DNA from: Rhodococcus sp. 14-2470-1b
GTDB lineage: Bacteria > Actinomycetota > Actinomycetes > Mycobacteriales > Mycobacteriaceae
Reading direction: 5' to 3'
NCBI RefSeq assembly: GCF_002259415.1
Contig: NZ_NPFY01000036.1
Location: forward strand, 124,001-188,000
DNA length: 64,000 bases
Shown here piece after piece: positions 55,370-63,612 of the stretch (the first letter of the stretch is position 1; each line of letters opens with the position of its first letter). The notes below the pieces were generated by a model, which was not told where the DNA came from, ran no database searches, and saw only the letters and a program-made list of their open reading frames with translations. Both the position numbers and the translations under genes were made by a program.

Positions 55370-56152
55370 TCAGGCAGATGCGCCGGACTCGGCCTGAGCC
55401 AACTCGCGCTTCCACTCGCGGAACTTCTCTTCGGTACGTCCGCGACGCCAGTACCCGGAGATCGATGCCCAGTCGGCGGGCACTCCGCGTTCCTTACGGA
55501 CGTACCCGCGCAGGTTGTGCATCACGGCCTGCGCCTCGCCGTGAATGAAAACCTGCGCACGGCCCGGCAGCCACTCCGTCGACTTCACGGCCTCGATCAG
55601 CGGAGCGTTGTCCCCTGCCTTGTCGTCTTCTACGGCGTTGGACGGGGCGCCCCGATGCACCCAGGTAACGTCGACGACGGCCAGTGTCTCGAAATAGATC
55701 TCGTCCTTGCGGTCAGCGACCTCGACGAACACCTTGGCAATCGCGTCCTCGGGAAGCGATTCGACCGCCGCGGCGATCGCTGGGATCGCGGACTCGTCGC
55801 CGGCCAACAGATGCCAGTCCGCCTCGGGCTTCGGACGGTAGGCCCCGTTCGGGCCGTACACACCGATCTGTTCACCAGGCTGCACGCGGGCTGCCCACGG
55901 ACCCGCAACGCCCTCGTCACCGTGCACGACGAAGTCGATCGCGATCTCGCGCTTCCGAGTGTCGACCGATCGAACCGTGTAGGTCCGGAGCACCTCGTCG
56001 TCACCCTGACCGAAGATCAGCTTGACGTAGGAATCGGTGAAGTCGGTCGGCGTGAATGCGTCGAAGCCCGGGTCGCCGAGATAGACCCGATGCATGTGGG
56101 GCGTCAAGGCCTCGGTACGGAGGACGGTCAGAACAATTTTCTCGCGTGCCAC
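55370..56152 (-). CDS. viuB: Siderophore-interacting FAD/NAD(P)H reductase (ViuB-like)
   Basis: The 260-residue SIP-family protein reduces ferric siderophores to release iron. FAD-binding region LRTYTVRS (residues ~55-62) and AARVQPGEQIGVYGPNGAYR (~87-106), and NAD-binding WHLLAGDESAIPAIAAAVES (~113-132) are visible, ending with GYWRRGRTEEKFREWKRE. The GTG at 56152 lies about 40 nt after an IdeR-like box, so it should be repressed by iron. The position matches Rv2895c. Confidence 0.92.
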   Translation of the reverse strand: MAREKIVLTVLRTEALTPHMHRVYLGDPGFDAFTPTDFTDSYVKLIFGQGDDEVLRTYTVRSVDTRKREIAIDFVVHGDEGVAGPWAARVQPGEQIGVYGPNGAYRPKPEADWHLLAGDESAIPAIAAAVESLPEDAIAKVFVEVADRKDEIYFETLAVVDVTWVHRGAPSNAVEDDKAGDNAPLIEAVKSTEWLPGRAQVFIHGEAQAVMHNLRGYVRKERGVPADWASISGYWRRGRTEEKFREWKRELAQAESGASA

Positions 56153-56188
56153 GTGTTTTCAGCCTTTCCGAGCTGTCTCGTGCTATCG

Positions 56189-56207
56189 GTGAGTAAGCAT
56201 TACCTAA
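56189..56207 (-). promoter_or_regulatory. IdeR/DtxR-type iron box
   Basis: On the minus strand TTAGGTAATGCTTACTCAC matches the IdeR consensus (TTAGGTTAGGCTAACCTAA) at 13 of 19 positions, with an intact left half. It lies 37-55 nt upstream of the SIP gene start, in its promoter. Iron-dependent repression is inferred. Confidence 0.7.
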
Positions 56208-56230
56208 ATAGGCTACCGGTCCCGGCGTTG

Positions 56231-57355
56231 TCATGGCCGCACCAGCCGGAACCAGCCGGTGTCGTCACTGGAGACGAAGCCCTCGAGTTCGAGCAGCGGC
56301 AACACCGATCGCACCTTCGCGACGGGCACGGACGATGCCTCCGACAACTCCTGCGGCGAGCGCGTTCCTGTCGCGGGCAGCGCTTCGTACACCAGCAAAG
56401 CGTTGTCGGACAACGCGTCGAGGTCACGGAACATCGAGGGACGACCCTCTCCGACTTCCCCGGACGGCCCGGCCTCGGCCACGACGTCGTGAGCGTCGGC
56501 CACGAGGCGCGCCTCACCTTCGCGAATCATCCGATGACACCCCTTGGACGACGCGGAGGTGACGGGTCCTGGTACCGCCAGTACCGGCTTTCCGAGTCTG
56601 TTCGCCCAGGCTGCGGTGTTGCGTGCACCGCTCCTCCACCCCGCTTCGACGACGACGACCGCGGACCCGAAAGCAGCGACGATCCGATTGCGTGAGAGGA
56701 AGCGATGGCGAGCCGGGGTGGTACCGGGCCCGTACTCGCTGATGACGGCACCGCTGCCGGCGATCCTCTGCAACAACCTTGAATGCCCCGACGGATACGC
56801 ACGGTCGACGCCGCAGGCCAGTACGGCGACCGTACTGCCGGACACGCCGAGGGCGGCACGATGCGCAGCTGCGTCGATTCCGAACGCGGCACCCGACACT
56901 ATGGTCCACCCGTCGACGGCAAGATCGCCGGCGATCTCGGCGGTGACGTGTTCCCCGTATGCCGTTGCCGCTCGGGTGCCGACGATCGCGACGGACCGCT
57001 CCACGAGTTCGTCGACGGGTGTGGTGCCGAGGACCCACAACGCACACGGCCCGCACCGATCGGCACCCTCGCTCAGTCCGGCTCCGTCGAACGCCAGCAG
57101 TCGCCACATCGGCCATTCCGGATCGTCCGGAGTCACCAACCGTCCGCCCAGTGTGTCCATCAGGTCCAGGTCGGCGGCGGCGGTGTCGACGTGCGATCGC
57201 GCGGCGAGCCGCTCACCCAACCCGCCGCCTTCGACCGCCGCTCGAGCCTCCTCGGGTCCGGCGGCCAGCGCGAAGTCCAGCAGCGGACGGTGTGGACCCT
57301 GCGCCGCCCGAGACAGGTACGCCCAGGCCAGTTTTCGCGGATCGTGCGTACTCAC
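56231..57355 (-). CDS. dprA: DNA processing protein DprA
   Basis: DprA loads RecA on incoming single-stranded DNA. The 374-residue product has the extended Rossmann core: VAIVGTRAATAYGEHVTAE (residues ~122-140), GWTIVSGAAFGIDAAAHRAA (~148-167), AVLACGVDRAYPSGH (~175-189), SEYGPGTTPARHRFLSRNRI (~205-224) and VVEAGWRSGARNTA (~235-248), and a C-terminal winged helix. It lies directly after comM (4-nt GTGA overlap), the usual pair in actinobacteria, though natural competence is not implied. Confidence 0.95.
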   Translation of the reverse strand: MSTHDPRKLAWAYLSRAAQGPHRPLLDFALAAGPEEARAAVEGGGLGERLAARSHVDTAAADLDLMDTLGGRLVTPDDPEWPMWRLLAFDGAGLSEGADRCGPCALWVLGTTPVDELVERSVAIVGTRAATAYGEHVTAEIAGDLAVDGWTIVSGAAFGIDAAAHRAALGVSGSTVAVLACGVDRAYPSGHSRLLQRIAGSGAVISEYGPGTTPARHRFLSRNRIVAAFGSAVVVVEAGWRSGARNTAAWANRLGKPVLAVPGPVTSASSKGCHRMIREGEARLVADAHDVVAEAGPSGEVGEGRPSMFRDLDALSDNALLVYEALPATGTRSPQELSEASSVPVAKVRSVLPLLELEGFVSSDDTGWFRLVRP

Positions 57356-58860
57356 GAGATACCCCTGTCCCTGAAATCCAATGCCGCTCCCACTTCTTCC
57401 AGGCCCGGTGCGTCGCTACCTGCAAGATCGCTGAGCGTCCACGACACTCGAAGTGCTCGGTCCGCCCCTCGCGCCGTCAACGAACCGGTGCGGAGAGCAC
57501 GTTCGAGCGGACGCAGCGCGGCGTTGCTCAACCTGAACTTCTGCCGCAGAGCAGGCCCCGGTACCTCCGCGTTGGTCGTCCATCCGAATTCACGCCATCG
57601 CTCCGCTGCGGCGTCTCGCGCACCCGTCACACGTGATCGAACCGCGTCGGTCGACTCGCCCACGTCGTCCACCAACGCACCCGTCGCGACCGCGTGCATC
57701 GCGATGCGTAGATCCACCCGATCCATCAGAGGTCCGGACAGTTTTCCGAGATACTTGCGCCGAACCGTCGGTGCGCAGACACAGTCGGCACTTCGGGCAG
57801 GTGCACACGGACATGGGTTGGCCGCGAGAATCAGCTGGAACCGGGCGGGGTACCGGGCGACTCCGTCGCGTCGCGCGATCCGGATCTCTCCGTCTTCGAG
57901 CGGTGTCCGTAGCGCTTCCAACGTCTTCGCACCCATCTCGGCGCATTCGTCCAGGAACAACACTCCCCTGTGTGCACGGCTGACGGCGCCGGGTTTGGCC
58001 ATTCCCGTGCCACCGCCGACCAGCGCACTCACGGTGGTCGAGTGGTGAGGTGCGATGAACGGCGGCGCGGTGATCAGCGGCCGATCCCCCGTCAACGTGC
58101 CTGCCACCGAGTGGATTGCCGTGACCTCCAGCGACTCCGCATCGGTCAGCGGAGGAAGGATGCCGGGAAGTCGTTGCGCCAGCATCGTTTTGCCGATACC
58201 GGGAGGACCGGTCAACATGATGTGGTGCGCACCTGCTGCGGCGACCTCCAGTGCCCACCGCGCCTCCTCCTGCCCGACGACTTCACTCATGTCCGGGTAC
58301 ACGGCATCGTCGCTCGGCACCGACGGAACACCCCGATCGAGCACCGTCTCGCCGCGAAGCCACTCGACGACCTCCTTCAACGACACCGCGCCCAGCACCT
58401 CGATGCCCTCGACCAGACCGGCTTCCGCGAGCACGGACGACGGCACGACCACCCGTCGCCACCCGGCCCGTTCGACTGCCATGACCGCGGGAAGTACTCC
58501 GCGAACGCCTCGCAGTCGACCGTCCAGCGCCAGCTCCCCCAGAAACACGGCGCTTTCCGACGATCGCGGCGGTATCTGCTTCGCCGCGTCGAGAACTGCC
58601 AGAGACAGTGCCAGGTCGTACACGGATCCGACTTTCGGCAGTGTCGCCGGCGACAACGCCAACACGACTCGTGTGTCCGGCCAGGTCGCACCGGAATTGC
58701 TGACCGCGGCCTTCACACGGTCCCTGGATTCGTTCAACGCCGTATCCGGTAGCCCGACGAGGTGAATGCCCGGCAAGCCACGTCCGATGTCTGCTTCGAT
58801 CTCGACCATTTGCCCGTCCACGCCGCTGACGGCCACCGAGAATGCGCGCCCCAACGCCAT
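57352..58860 (-). CDS. YifB/ComM family Mg-chelatase-like AAA+ ATPase
   Basis: The 502-residue protein has an N-terminal Lon-like fold domain (residues ~1-165), a central AAA+ motor with Walker A LTGPPGIGKTMLAQRLPG (~219) and Walker B GVLFLDECAEMGA (~302), and a Cys-rich loop NPCPCAPARSADCVCAP (~355). ComM in Vibrio promotes branch migration during homologous recombination. The ATG overlaps the yraN stop by 1 nt, and comM-dprA are coupled, so yraN-comM-dprA form one operon. Confidence 0.94.
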   Translation of the reverse strand: MALGRAFSVAVSGVDGQMVEIEADIGRGLPGIHLVGLPDTALNESRDRVKAAVSNSGATWPDTRVVLALSPATLPKVGSVYDLALSLAVLDAAKQIPPRSSESAVFLGELALDGRLRGVRGVLPAVMAVERAGWRRVVVPSSVLAEAGLVEGIEVLGAVSLKEVVEWLRGETVLDRGVPSVPSDDAVYPDMSEVVGQEEARWALEVAAAGAHHIMLTGPPGIGKTMLAQRLPGILPPLTDAESLEVTAIHSVAGTLTGDRPLITAPPFIAPHHSTTVSALVGGGTGMAKPGAVSRAHRGVLFLDECAEMGAKTLEALRTPLEDGEIRIARRDGVARYPARFQLILAANPCPCAPARSADCVCAPTVRRKYLGKLSGPLMDRVDLRIAMHAVATGALVDDVGESTDAVRSRVTGARDAAAERWREFGWTTNAEVPGPALRQKFRLSNAALRPLERALRTGSLTARGADRALRVSWTLSDLAGSDAPGLEEVGAALDFRDRGIS

Positions 58861-59213
58861 CAGAACACCCCGCGCAGATGCGATACCGCGGGATCACCCT
58901 CGTCGGTCATCACGATCGCGACCACGTCGAACCGGATACGAACCCACGGCCCCCCGCGTTCGTCGAGCCACGCGAGAGCCAAACGTCTGATTCGCTGCTG
59001 TTTGGTGTAGGTCACCGACTCTGCGGGAGTCCCGAATCCGATACCCGACCTCGTCTTCACCTCGACGAAGACCGTGACGTCCCCGTCGCGGGCCACGATG
59101 TCGAGTTCGCCGTGTCTGCACCGCCAGTTGCGATCGATCAACTCCATCCCGTTGTCGACCAAATGCAGCGCGGCCAAGGCCTCGCCGCGCGCCCCCAATT
59201 CCTGATTCGACAC
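58860..59213 (-). CDS. yraN: YraN/UPF0102 nuclease-fold protein
   Basis: The 117-residue protein is a restriction-endonuclease-like fold with the motif order ELGARGEALAALHL (residues ~5-18), LDIVARDGDVTVFVEVKTRS (~37-56; D, ExK active-site arrangement) and SVTYTKQQRIRRLAL (~66-80). It is widely conserved with dprA-comM, but the substrate is unknown. GTG 59213 is chosen because it gives VSNQELG, the family start, and GGGGAC precedes it. Confidence 0.92.
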   Translation of the reverse strand: MSNQELGARGEALAALHLVDNGMELIDRNWRCRHGELDIVARDGDVTVFVEVKTRSGIGFGTPAESVTYTKQQRIRRLALAWLDERGGPWVRIRFDVVAIVMTDEGDPAVSHLRGVF

Positions 59214-59434
59214 TCGTCCCCCTCGCGGTCGTCGGTTCGCCGTGTGGGCAGAACCTGATCGAACGATGCACGAGCGGATGATCGGCACAACGGTGAATTC
59301 CCACGTCGAATTCTGCCCTGTGGAATTCAAGAAGACTGTGGATTAGGCACGTGCCCGGGACCGAAATAGTTCGGATGATGTCGGTCTCGAATGATAGGGG
59401 CGAACGCGGCGCCGAACAGCACCCGAACACGACA

Positions 59435-59462
59435 ATGCCCCCGCTGTGCACAGCGGGGGCAT
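59435..59462. terminator. Terminator downstream of lsr2
   Basis: ATGCCCCCGCTG and its complement flank TGCA, a perfect 12-bp GC-rich stem 23 nt after the lsr2 stop and before the yraN operon. No T-tract follows. Confidence 0.75.
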
Positions 59463-59485
59463 CCGAAAGAGACCAGGCAGTGACG

Positions 59486-59824
59486 CTAGTGTGCGGCCTC
59501 GTACGCAGCCTGTACGTCCTGGCTGATTCGTCCGCGGGCACTCACTTCGTGACCGTTCTCCCGCGCCCAGGCTCGGATGTCCTGAAGATCTGCCTTGGCT
59601 CGGGAAGAAGACGCAGATCCTTTGCGAGGTTTACGACCGGACACCTTTTCTGCGTGCTCGATCCAGAACGCAAGTTGTTCGTGAAGTTCGTTTGCGTGCT
59701 TCAAGTTCAAATCGATCCGGTACTGGTTGCCACCGATACCGAATTCGATGGTTTCCCCTTGCCCCTCTTTGATGACCGATCCGTCGACATCATCGATCAT
59801 TTGGACGAGAGTCTTGCGCGCCAT
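59486..59824 (-). CDS. lsr2: Lsr2 nucleoid-associated protein
   Basis: Lsr2 is an H-NS-like protein that binds AT-rich DNA and silences horizontally acquired genes. The 112-residue product has MARKTLVQMIDDVDGS and QGETIEFGIGGNQYRIDLN in the dimerisation domain (residues ~1-60) and a C-terminal DNA-binding domain (~78-112) with ARENGHEVSARGRISQDV, which includes the RGR minor-groove hook. The ATG at 59824 is standard. It is flanked by two terminators and so is a single-gene unit. Rhodococci usually carry several lsr2 copies; this may not be the main one. Confidence 0.95.
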   Translation of the reverse strand: MARKTLVQMIDDVDGSVIKEGQGETIEFGIGGNQYRIDLNLKHANELHEQLAFWIEHAEKVSGRKPRKGSASSSRAKADLQDIRAWARENGHEVSARGRISQDVQAAYEAAH

Positions 59825-59865
59825 GTCCGAACCTCTAACCGTCAAAGGAATGTGCTGATCGATTC

Positions 59866-59894
59866 TTTTTACCACCGTGTATCGCCGGTTTCAA
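59866..59894 (-). promoter_or_regulatory. Candidate promoter of lsr2
   Basis: On the minus strand TTGAAA (complement of 59889-59894) and TAAAAA (complement of 59866-59871) are separated by exactly 17 nt. The -10 ends about 42 nt before the lsr2 ATG in a locally AT-rich stretch. Confidence 0.5.
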
Positions 59895-59931
59895 AAGAAT
59901 GAGTGCGATTCACAGCACGGTGTCAGGAAAG

Positions 59932-59963
59932 AAAAAAGCGGGATCGACGTGCGAATTCCGCTT
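59932..59963 (-). terminator. Terminator after the small membrane protein gene
   Basis: On the minus strand AAGCGG (complement of 59958-59963) pairs with CCGCTT (complement of 59936-59941) across 16 nt and is followed by a run of T. This fits an intrinsic terminator of the DUF2469/small-protein transcript about 61 nt past its stop. Confidence 0.5.
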
Positions 59964-60023
59964 CGAATTCTTCGATCTGTTGCACCACAACACAATTCGA
60001 CACCGAACGGAGCTGCACTCGAT

Positions 60024-60182
60024 CTACGAACCGAGTAACTGCCAGGCGACCTGACCTACCACCAAGCACACCGCAGCGACGCCGATCAACTGCGCAACGA
60101 CCATTACGTTCCGTCGGCGCCGACGGCGGCCGAAGAGGTACACGATGGACGCGAGCACCAGCAACCAGACGGTGACCGACAC
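60024..60182 (-). CDS. Short membrane protein of 52 residues (unannotated type)
   Basis: The frame from GTG 60182 encodes 52 residues and is below the usual length cut-off. It reads as two membrane segments (VTVWLLVLASIVYLFG, residues ~3-18, and VVAQLIGVAAVCLVVGQVAW, ~28-47) joined by a block of six Arg, ending in QLLGS. It starts 12 nt after the DUF2469 stop on the same strand, and a terminator follows it, so it looks like the last gene of that transcript. I do not recognise the family. No strong ribosome site is present (GGGAAC). Confidence 0.65.
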   Translation of the reverse strand: MSVTVWLLVLASIVYLFGRRRRRRNVMVVAQLIGVAAVCLVVGQVAWQLLGS

Positions 60183-60194
60183 CGACTGTTCCCG

Positions 60195-60500
60195 CTACTC
60201 GGGCAGCCGGAGGTCCGGCTTTTCGAGTTCCTCGATGTTGACGTCCTTGAACGTGATCACCCGGACGTGCTTGACGAAACGGGCCGGGCGGTACATATCC
60301 CACACCCAGGCGTCGGACATACGAAGTTCGAAATAGATCTCACCGTCCGCGTTGTGCGGAATCAGCTCCACCGAATTGGCGAGATAAAAACGTCGTTCGG
60401 TTTCGACGACGTAGTTGAATTGCCCGACGATGTCCCGGTACTCCCGGTACAACGAGAGCTCCATCTCGGTTTCGTACTTTTCGAGATCTTCGGCACTCAT
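60195..60500 (-). CDS. DUF2469 conserved actinobacterial protein
   Basis: From ATG 60500 the product is 101 residues, the length of the mycobacterial homologue (Rv2901c). It is acidic and highly conserved: SAEDLEKYETEMELSLYREY (residues ~2-21), FNYVVETERRFYLANSVELI (~26-45) and MSDAWVWDMYRPARFVKHVR (~60-79). Function is unknown; it is always near rnhB and lepB. It is followed by the short membrane-protein frame 12 nt away. Confidence 0.93.
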   Translation of the reverse strand: MSAEDLEKYETEMELSLYREYRDIVGQFNYVVETERRFYLANSVELIPHNADGEIYFELRMSDAWVWDMYRPARFVKHVRVITFKDVNIEELEKPDLRLPE

Positions 60501-60543
60501 CGGTTTTCTCTCATCCTCGTTCTTGCTCGGCATCGAACGTTCA

Positions 60544-61281
60544 TCATCGCGCACTCCGTTCGTCCAGGTCCATTCGGCCCAGCACGGACGCAACTGCATC
60601 GACACCCTTTTGTGCTGCGGCCACGTTCGCGTAGGACATCCGATGCTCGGCGCACGGGCCGAGCTCGGTCATCGCTGCCGCATGAATCTTCGTGCTGTAT
60701 CCCTTGTGCACCGCGAAACCGTATCCGGGATAGCGCGAGTCCATGTCGACCATGACTCGATCTCGGGACACTTTGGCCAGGACGCTCGCAGCCGCAATGC
60801 AGGCCGCCGTCGCGTCCCCGCCGATCACCGGAAGTGACGGAGCGGGCAGGCCGGGCACCCGGAACCCGTCGGTCAACACGTAACCGGGAGTCGTTCCCAG
60901 ACCTGCCACGGCGCGACGCATCCCTTCGATGTTGGCGACGTGGACGCCGATCCGATCGATTTCCTCGGCCTCGATGAACACGACGCTCCACGCGAGGGCC
61001 AACCGGGTGATCTTGGGGAACAGTTCCTCGCGGCGTTTCTCGGTCAGCTTCTTCGAATCGTTCAGATCGGCCAGCGACGCGTACGGCTTGGGGCCCAGGA
61101 TGCAGGCCGCAACGGTCAGCGGACCCGCACACGCACCCCTGCCCGCCTCGTCGACGCCCGCCACCGGTCCCAGACCGCCTCGATCGAGGGCCGACTCCAT
61201 CGTCCGCAGGCCCGAGGACCTACGGATGACAGGACGAGGTGGCCACGGCGGGCGGCCACGCGATCGACTGGTACTGACCAT
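60544..61281 (-). CDS. rnhB: Ribonuclease HII
   Basis: RNase HII cuts RNA in RNA-DNA hybrids and single ribonucleotides in DNA. The 245-residue product has [20 protein letters not shown] (residues ~41-60; catalytic Asp and Glu), [16 protein letters not shown] (~74) and [19 protein letters not shown] (~159-177, with nearby catalytic Asp). ATG 61281 gives [20 protein letters not shown], close to the mycobacterial N-terminus. It starts 13 nt after lepB. Confidence 0.95.
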   Translation of the reverse strand: MVSTSRSRGRPPWPPRPVIRRSSGLRTMESALDRGGLGPVAGVDEAGRGACAGPLTVAACILGPKPYASLADLNDSKKLTEKRREELFPKITRLALAWSVVFIEAEEIDRIGVHVANIEGMRRAVAGLGTTPGYVLTDGFRVPGLPAPSLPVIGGDATAACIAAASVLAKVSRDRVMVDMDSRYPGYGFAVHKGYSTKIHAAAMTELGPCAEHRMSYANVAAAQKGVDAVASVLGRMDLDERSAR

Positions 61282-61294
61282 CGGTGCTGTCGGC

Positions 61295-62080
61295 TCACTG
61301 CCCCTGGATGTCCGGTGAATCGAGAGTTCCCCAGCGCGAGGGCGGAAGTGCAATGAGGAACGCCTTGCCGATGACGTTGTCGACGGGAACCGTGCCCATC
61401 AGTTCGTCGGACACGTGAAACCTGGAGTCCGCGGAGTTGCTGCGATTGTCGCCCATCACCCACAGGTTGCCTTCGGGGACCGTCACCGCAGGAAAGCAGC
61501 GACCGGACTTCAACTCGGTGTCACACGTCAACACACCCGGCGTGAACGGGAAATCCATTTGTACGTACGGCTCGTCCAGCGGCTTGCCGTCGACGAGAAC
61601 CCGTCCCTGATCATCGCAGCACTCGACTGTTTGGCCTCCGGTCGCGATGACTCGTTTGACCAGATCGTTCTCGTCGGGAGCCACTATGCCGATGAGCGAA
61701 CCCACTTCCTGGGCCCCGCGGACGATCGTGTTGTCCGACCGAGTGGACACGAAGTCGCTGTTCCACGAATCCGGCCCACGGAAGACCACGACATCCCCGG
61801 GTTTCGGATCACCGAAGCGGTAGCCGATCTTCTCCACGACGATCCGGTCCCCGGTGCAGCCGGCACAACCGTGCAGCGTCGGCTCCATCGACTCGGACGG
61901 AATCAGATACACGCGTGCGATGAAGGTCTGCAGCAGAAAACTCAGGACCAGAGCGACCAGAACGAGAATCGGCAGCTCACGCCAGAACGAACGCTGCTTC
62001 TTCTTTTCCTTACGGGGTGCATTCGGCTCATCGGAGCGCGACTCGGATCGATCGTGTGGATCCTGCGGGGCATCTGACAC
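61295..62080 (-). CDS. lepB: Signal peptidase I
   Basis: LepB removes signal peptides on the outer face of the membrane. The 261-residue product has a cytoplasmic tail (residues 1-35), one membrane segment (~36-53) and the catalytic pair Ser64 ([12 protein letters not shown]) and Lys142 ([10 protein letters not shown]), followed by [13 protein letters not shown] (~208). The gene order lepB-rnhB-DUF2469 is conserved in actinobacteria. The ATG is at 62080. Confidence 0.96.
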   Translation of the reverse strand: MSDAPQDPHDRSESRSDEPNAPRKEKKKQRSFWRELPILVLVALVLSFLLQTFIARVYLIPSESMEPTLHGCAGCTGDRIVVEKIGYRFGDPKPGDVVVFRGPDSWNSDFVSTRSDNTIVRGAQEVGSLIGIVAPDENDLVKRVIATGGQTVECCDDQGRVLVDGKPLDEPYVQMDFPFTPGVLTCDTELKSGRCFPAVTVPEGNLWVMGDNRSNSADSRFHVSDELMGTVPVDNVIGKAFLIALPPSRWGTLDSPDIQGQ

Positions 62081-62131
62081 CGCACCAGATTAGCCGCACC
62101 CGGTTTTCGTGATCGACCGGTACACCGAAAG

Positions 62132-62175
62132 CACGACAGCCGCACCACCCATGACGGGGTAATGCGGCTGTCGTG
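62132..62175 (-). terminator. Terminator downstream of rplS
   Basis: CACGACAGCCGCA (62132-62144) pairs exactly with TGCGGCTGTCGTG (62163-62175) across 18 nt, 24 nt past the rplS stop. It separates rplS from lepB. Confidence 0.7.
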
Positions 62176-62199
62176 GAAATACGGCCGGACGCGCTTACG

Positions 62200-62541
62200 T
62201 CAGCGCTTTTCCTTGATCTTGGCGGCCTTGCCACGCAGATCGCGGAGGTAGTACAGCTTGGCGCGACGAACGTCACCGCGGGTGAGGACGTCGATCTGCG
62301 CGATGTTGGGGCTGTGGACCGGGAAGGTGCGCTCGACACCGACGCCGAACGACACCTTACGAACGGTGAACGTCTCACGAACGCCACCACCCTGGCGGCG
62401 AATCACGACGCCCTTGAAGATCTGCACGCGCTCTTTCGAGCCTTCGATAACCTTGACGTGCACGTTGAGCGTGTCGCCGGGGCGGAAGTCAGGAATGTCG
62501 CTGCGCAGCGACTGCTTGTCCAAGAAATCCAGAGTGTTCAT
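62200..62541 (-). CDS. rplS: 50S ribosomal protein L19
   Basis: L19 sits at the 30S-50S interface. The product from ATG 62541 is 113 residues, the usual length, with [20 protein letters not shown] (residues ~16-35), [20 protein letters not shown] (~40-59) and [20 protein letters not shown] (~92-111). An ATG at 62553 adds 4 residues but the AAGGA then lies too close; it spaces correctly to the ATG at 62541. Confidence 0.97.
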   Translation of the reverse strand: MNTLDFLDKQSLRSDIPDFRPGDTLNVHVKVIEGSKERVQIFKGVVIRRQGGGVRETFTVRKVSFGVGVERTFPVHSPNIAQIDVLTRGDVRRAKLYYLRDLRGKAAKIKEKR

Positions 62542-62742
62542 CGGTGTGGCCATCCTTGCGTTCTTCGCACGAGTAGAGGAACCGAGCGGTACCGCACGTT
62601 CGGACAGAAATCCGACTACACGGAACTCGGCTGGTTCGTACTCCGATTAGGTCTGTGCCTGGTACAGGCAACCTGACCATTGTGCCAGACCACCGACGTT
62701 AACGCGAAATCGCCACGGCGACCGCCGGCGGGCGATCCGGTG

Positions 62743-63567
62743 TCACTCGGTCGGGGCAGGCGCTGCCTGAACGGTCCGATCCAATTCGTCCTCCGTCGCC
62801 GCGAGCACGTGGTCGATGCTGGGTTTTCCGGCCACCAGATCCTGCAGGTAGATCTTCGCACGAATCGCCGGACGACGAATGGTGCGTTCTCTCCGCAACG
62901 AGCGTTCCATCTTCCGGGGTCGGCGGGTGTAAAGCCACCGCGCCCACGGCGAGCCCGGTCTGCCCAGACGAAGCGCCCCCACGAAAAGAATGGGGGCGAA
63001 GAACAACCCGATCAGTCCGGTCCAGATCTTCCCCTTCGCCAACACGACGGCGCACAGTGCGAGGTGGGCCATCGCCAGTGCAACGAACCCCGCACGAACC
63101 ACCGGGTCGGCGTCCGCGCGGATATCGGCGATGTTCAGCAGAGCAAGCGGGTGAAACCCGAGCAGCAACAACCCCGTCCCCGCCACGGCGACGAACACCG
63201 CGTCGACGGATGCTCTGCCCTGCTCGGACCAGTAGACGTCCTTCAGATAGAACACCAGCGCGAACTCGTCGAGAACGAGTGCAGCGCCCACACCGAACAG
63301 GGCTGCGAGGACGGCTCCGGTCTCCCGAGTGCCGTCCTCGAACACCGCAACCAGCGAGATGCCGGACACGAGCATGAGCACGATCCCGAACACGACGTGG
63401 TGGATGTGCTGTCCGCCGGGAGTGATGTTGCCCGGCCACCACTTCACCTGGGCTCGAATCATCCTGACGCTGAGCCTGATCAGCAGGAAACCGGCAAGGA
63501 AGCCGAGAAGGAAGCAGAGCAACGGCAGCCGTCCGTGCGCGACGATCTCGCGATCCAACCAACTCAC
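62743..63567 (-). CDS. Integral membrane protein of unknown function
   Basis: The 274-residue protein has about six or seven membrane segments in the first 200 residues (for example LPLLCFLLGFLAGFLLIRLS at ~14-33) and a cytoplasmic, charged tail of about 75 residues (RRPRKMERSLRRERTIRRPA, then VLAATEDELDR). A conserved-looking GQHIHHVVFGIVLML (~52-66) could bind a metal, and the whole layout is that of an uncharacterised actinobacterial membrane family. Function unknown. It faces away from rplS upstream and follows tex with a 45-nt gap on the same strand. Confidence 0.8.
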   Translation of the reverse strand: MSWLDREIVAHGRLPLLCFLLGFLAGFLLIRLSVRMIRAQVKWWPGNITPGGQHIHHVVFGIVLMLVSGISLVAVFEDGTRETGAVLAALFGVGAALVLDEFALVFYLKDVYWSEQGRASVDAVFVAVAGTGLLLLGFHPLALLNIADIRADADPVVRAGFVALAMAHLALCAVVLAKGKIWTGLIGLFFAPILFVGALRLGRPGSPWARWLYTRRPRKMERSLRRERTIRRPAIRAKIYLQDLVAGKPSIDHVLAATEDELDRTVQAAPAPTE

Positions 63568-63612
63568 CGCTGCATCGTGCTCCTCGTGGACGGGCGTGCC
63601 ACCGGTCGTATG

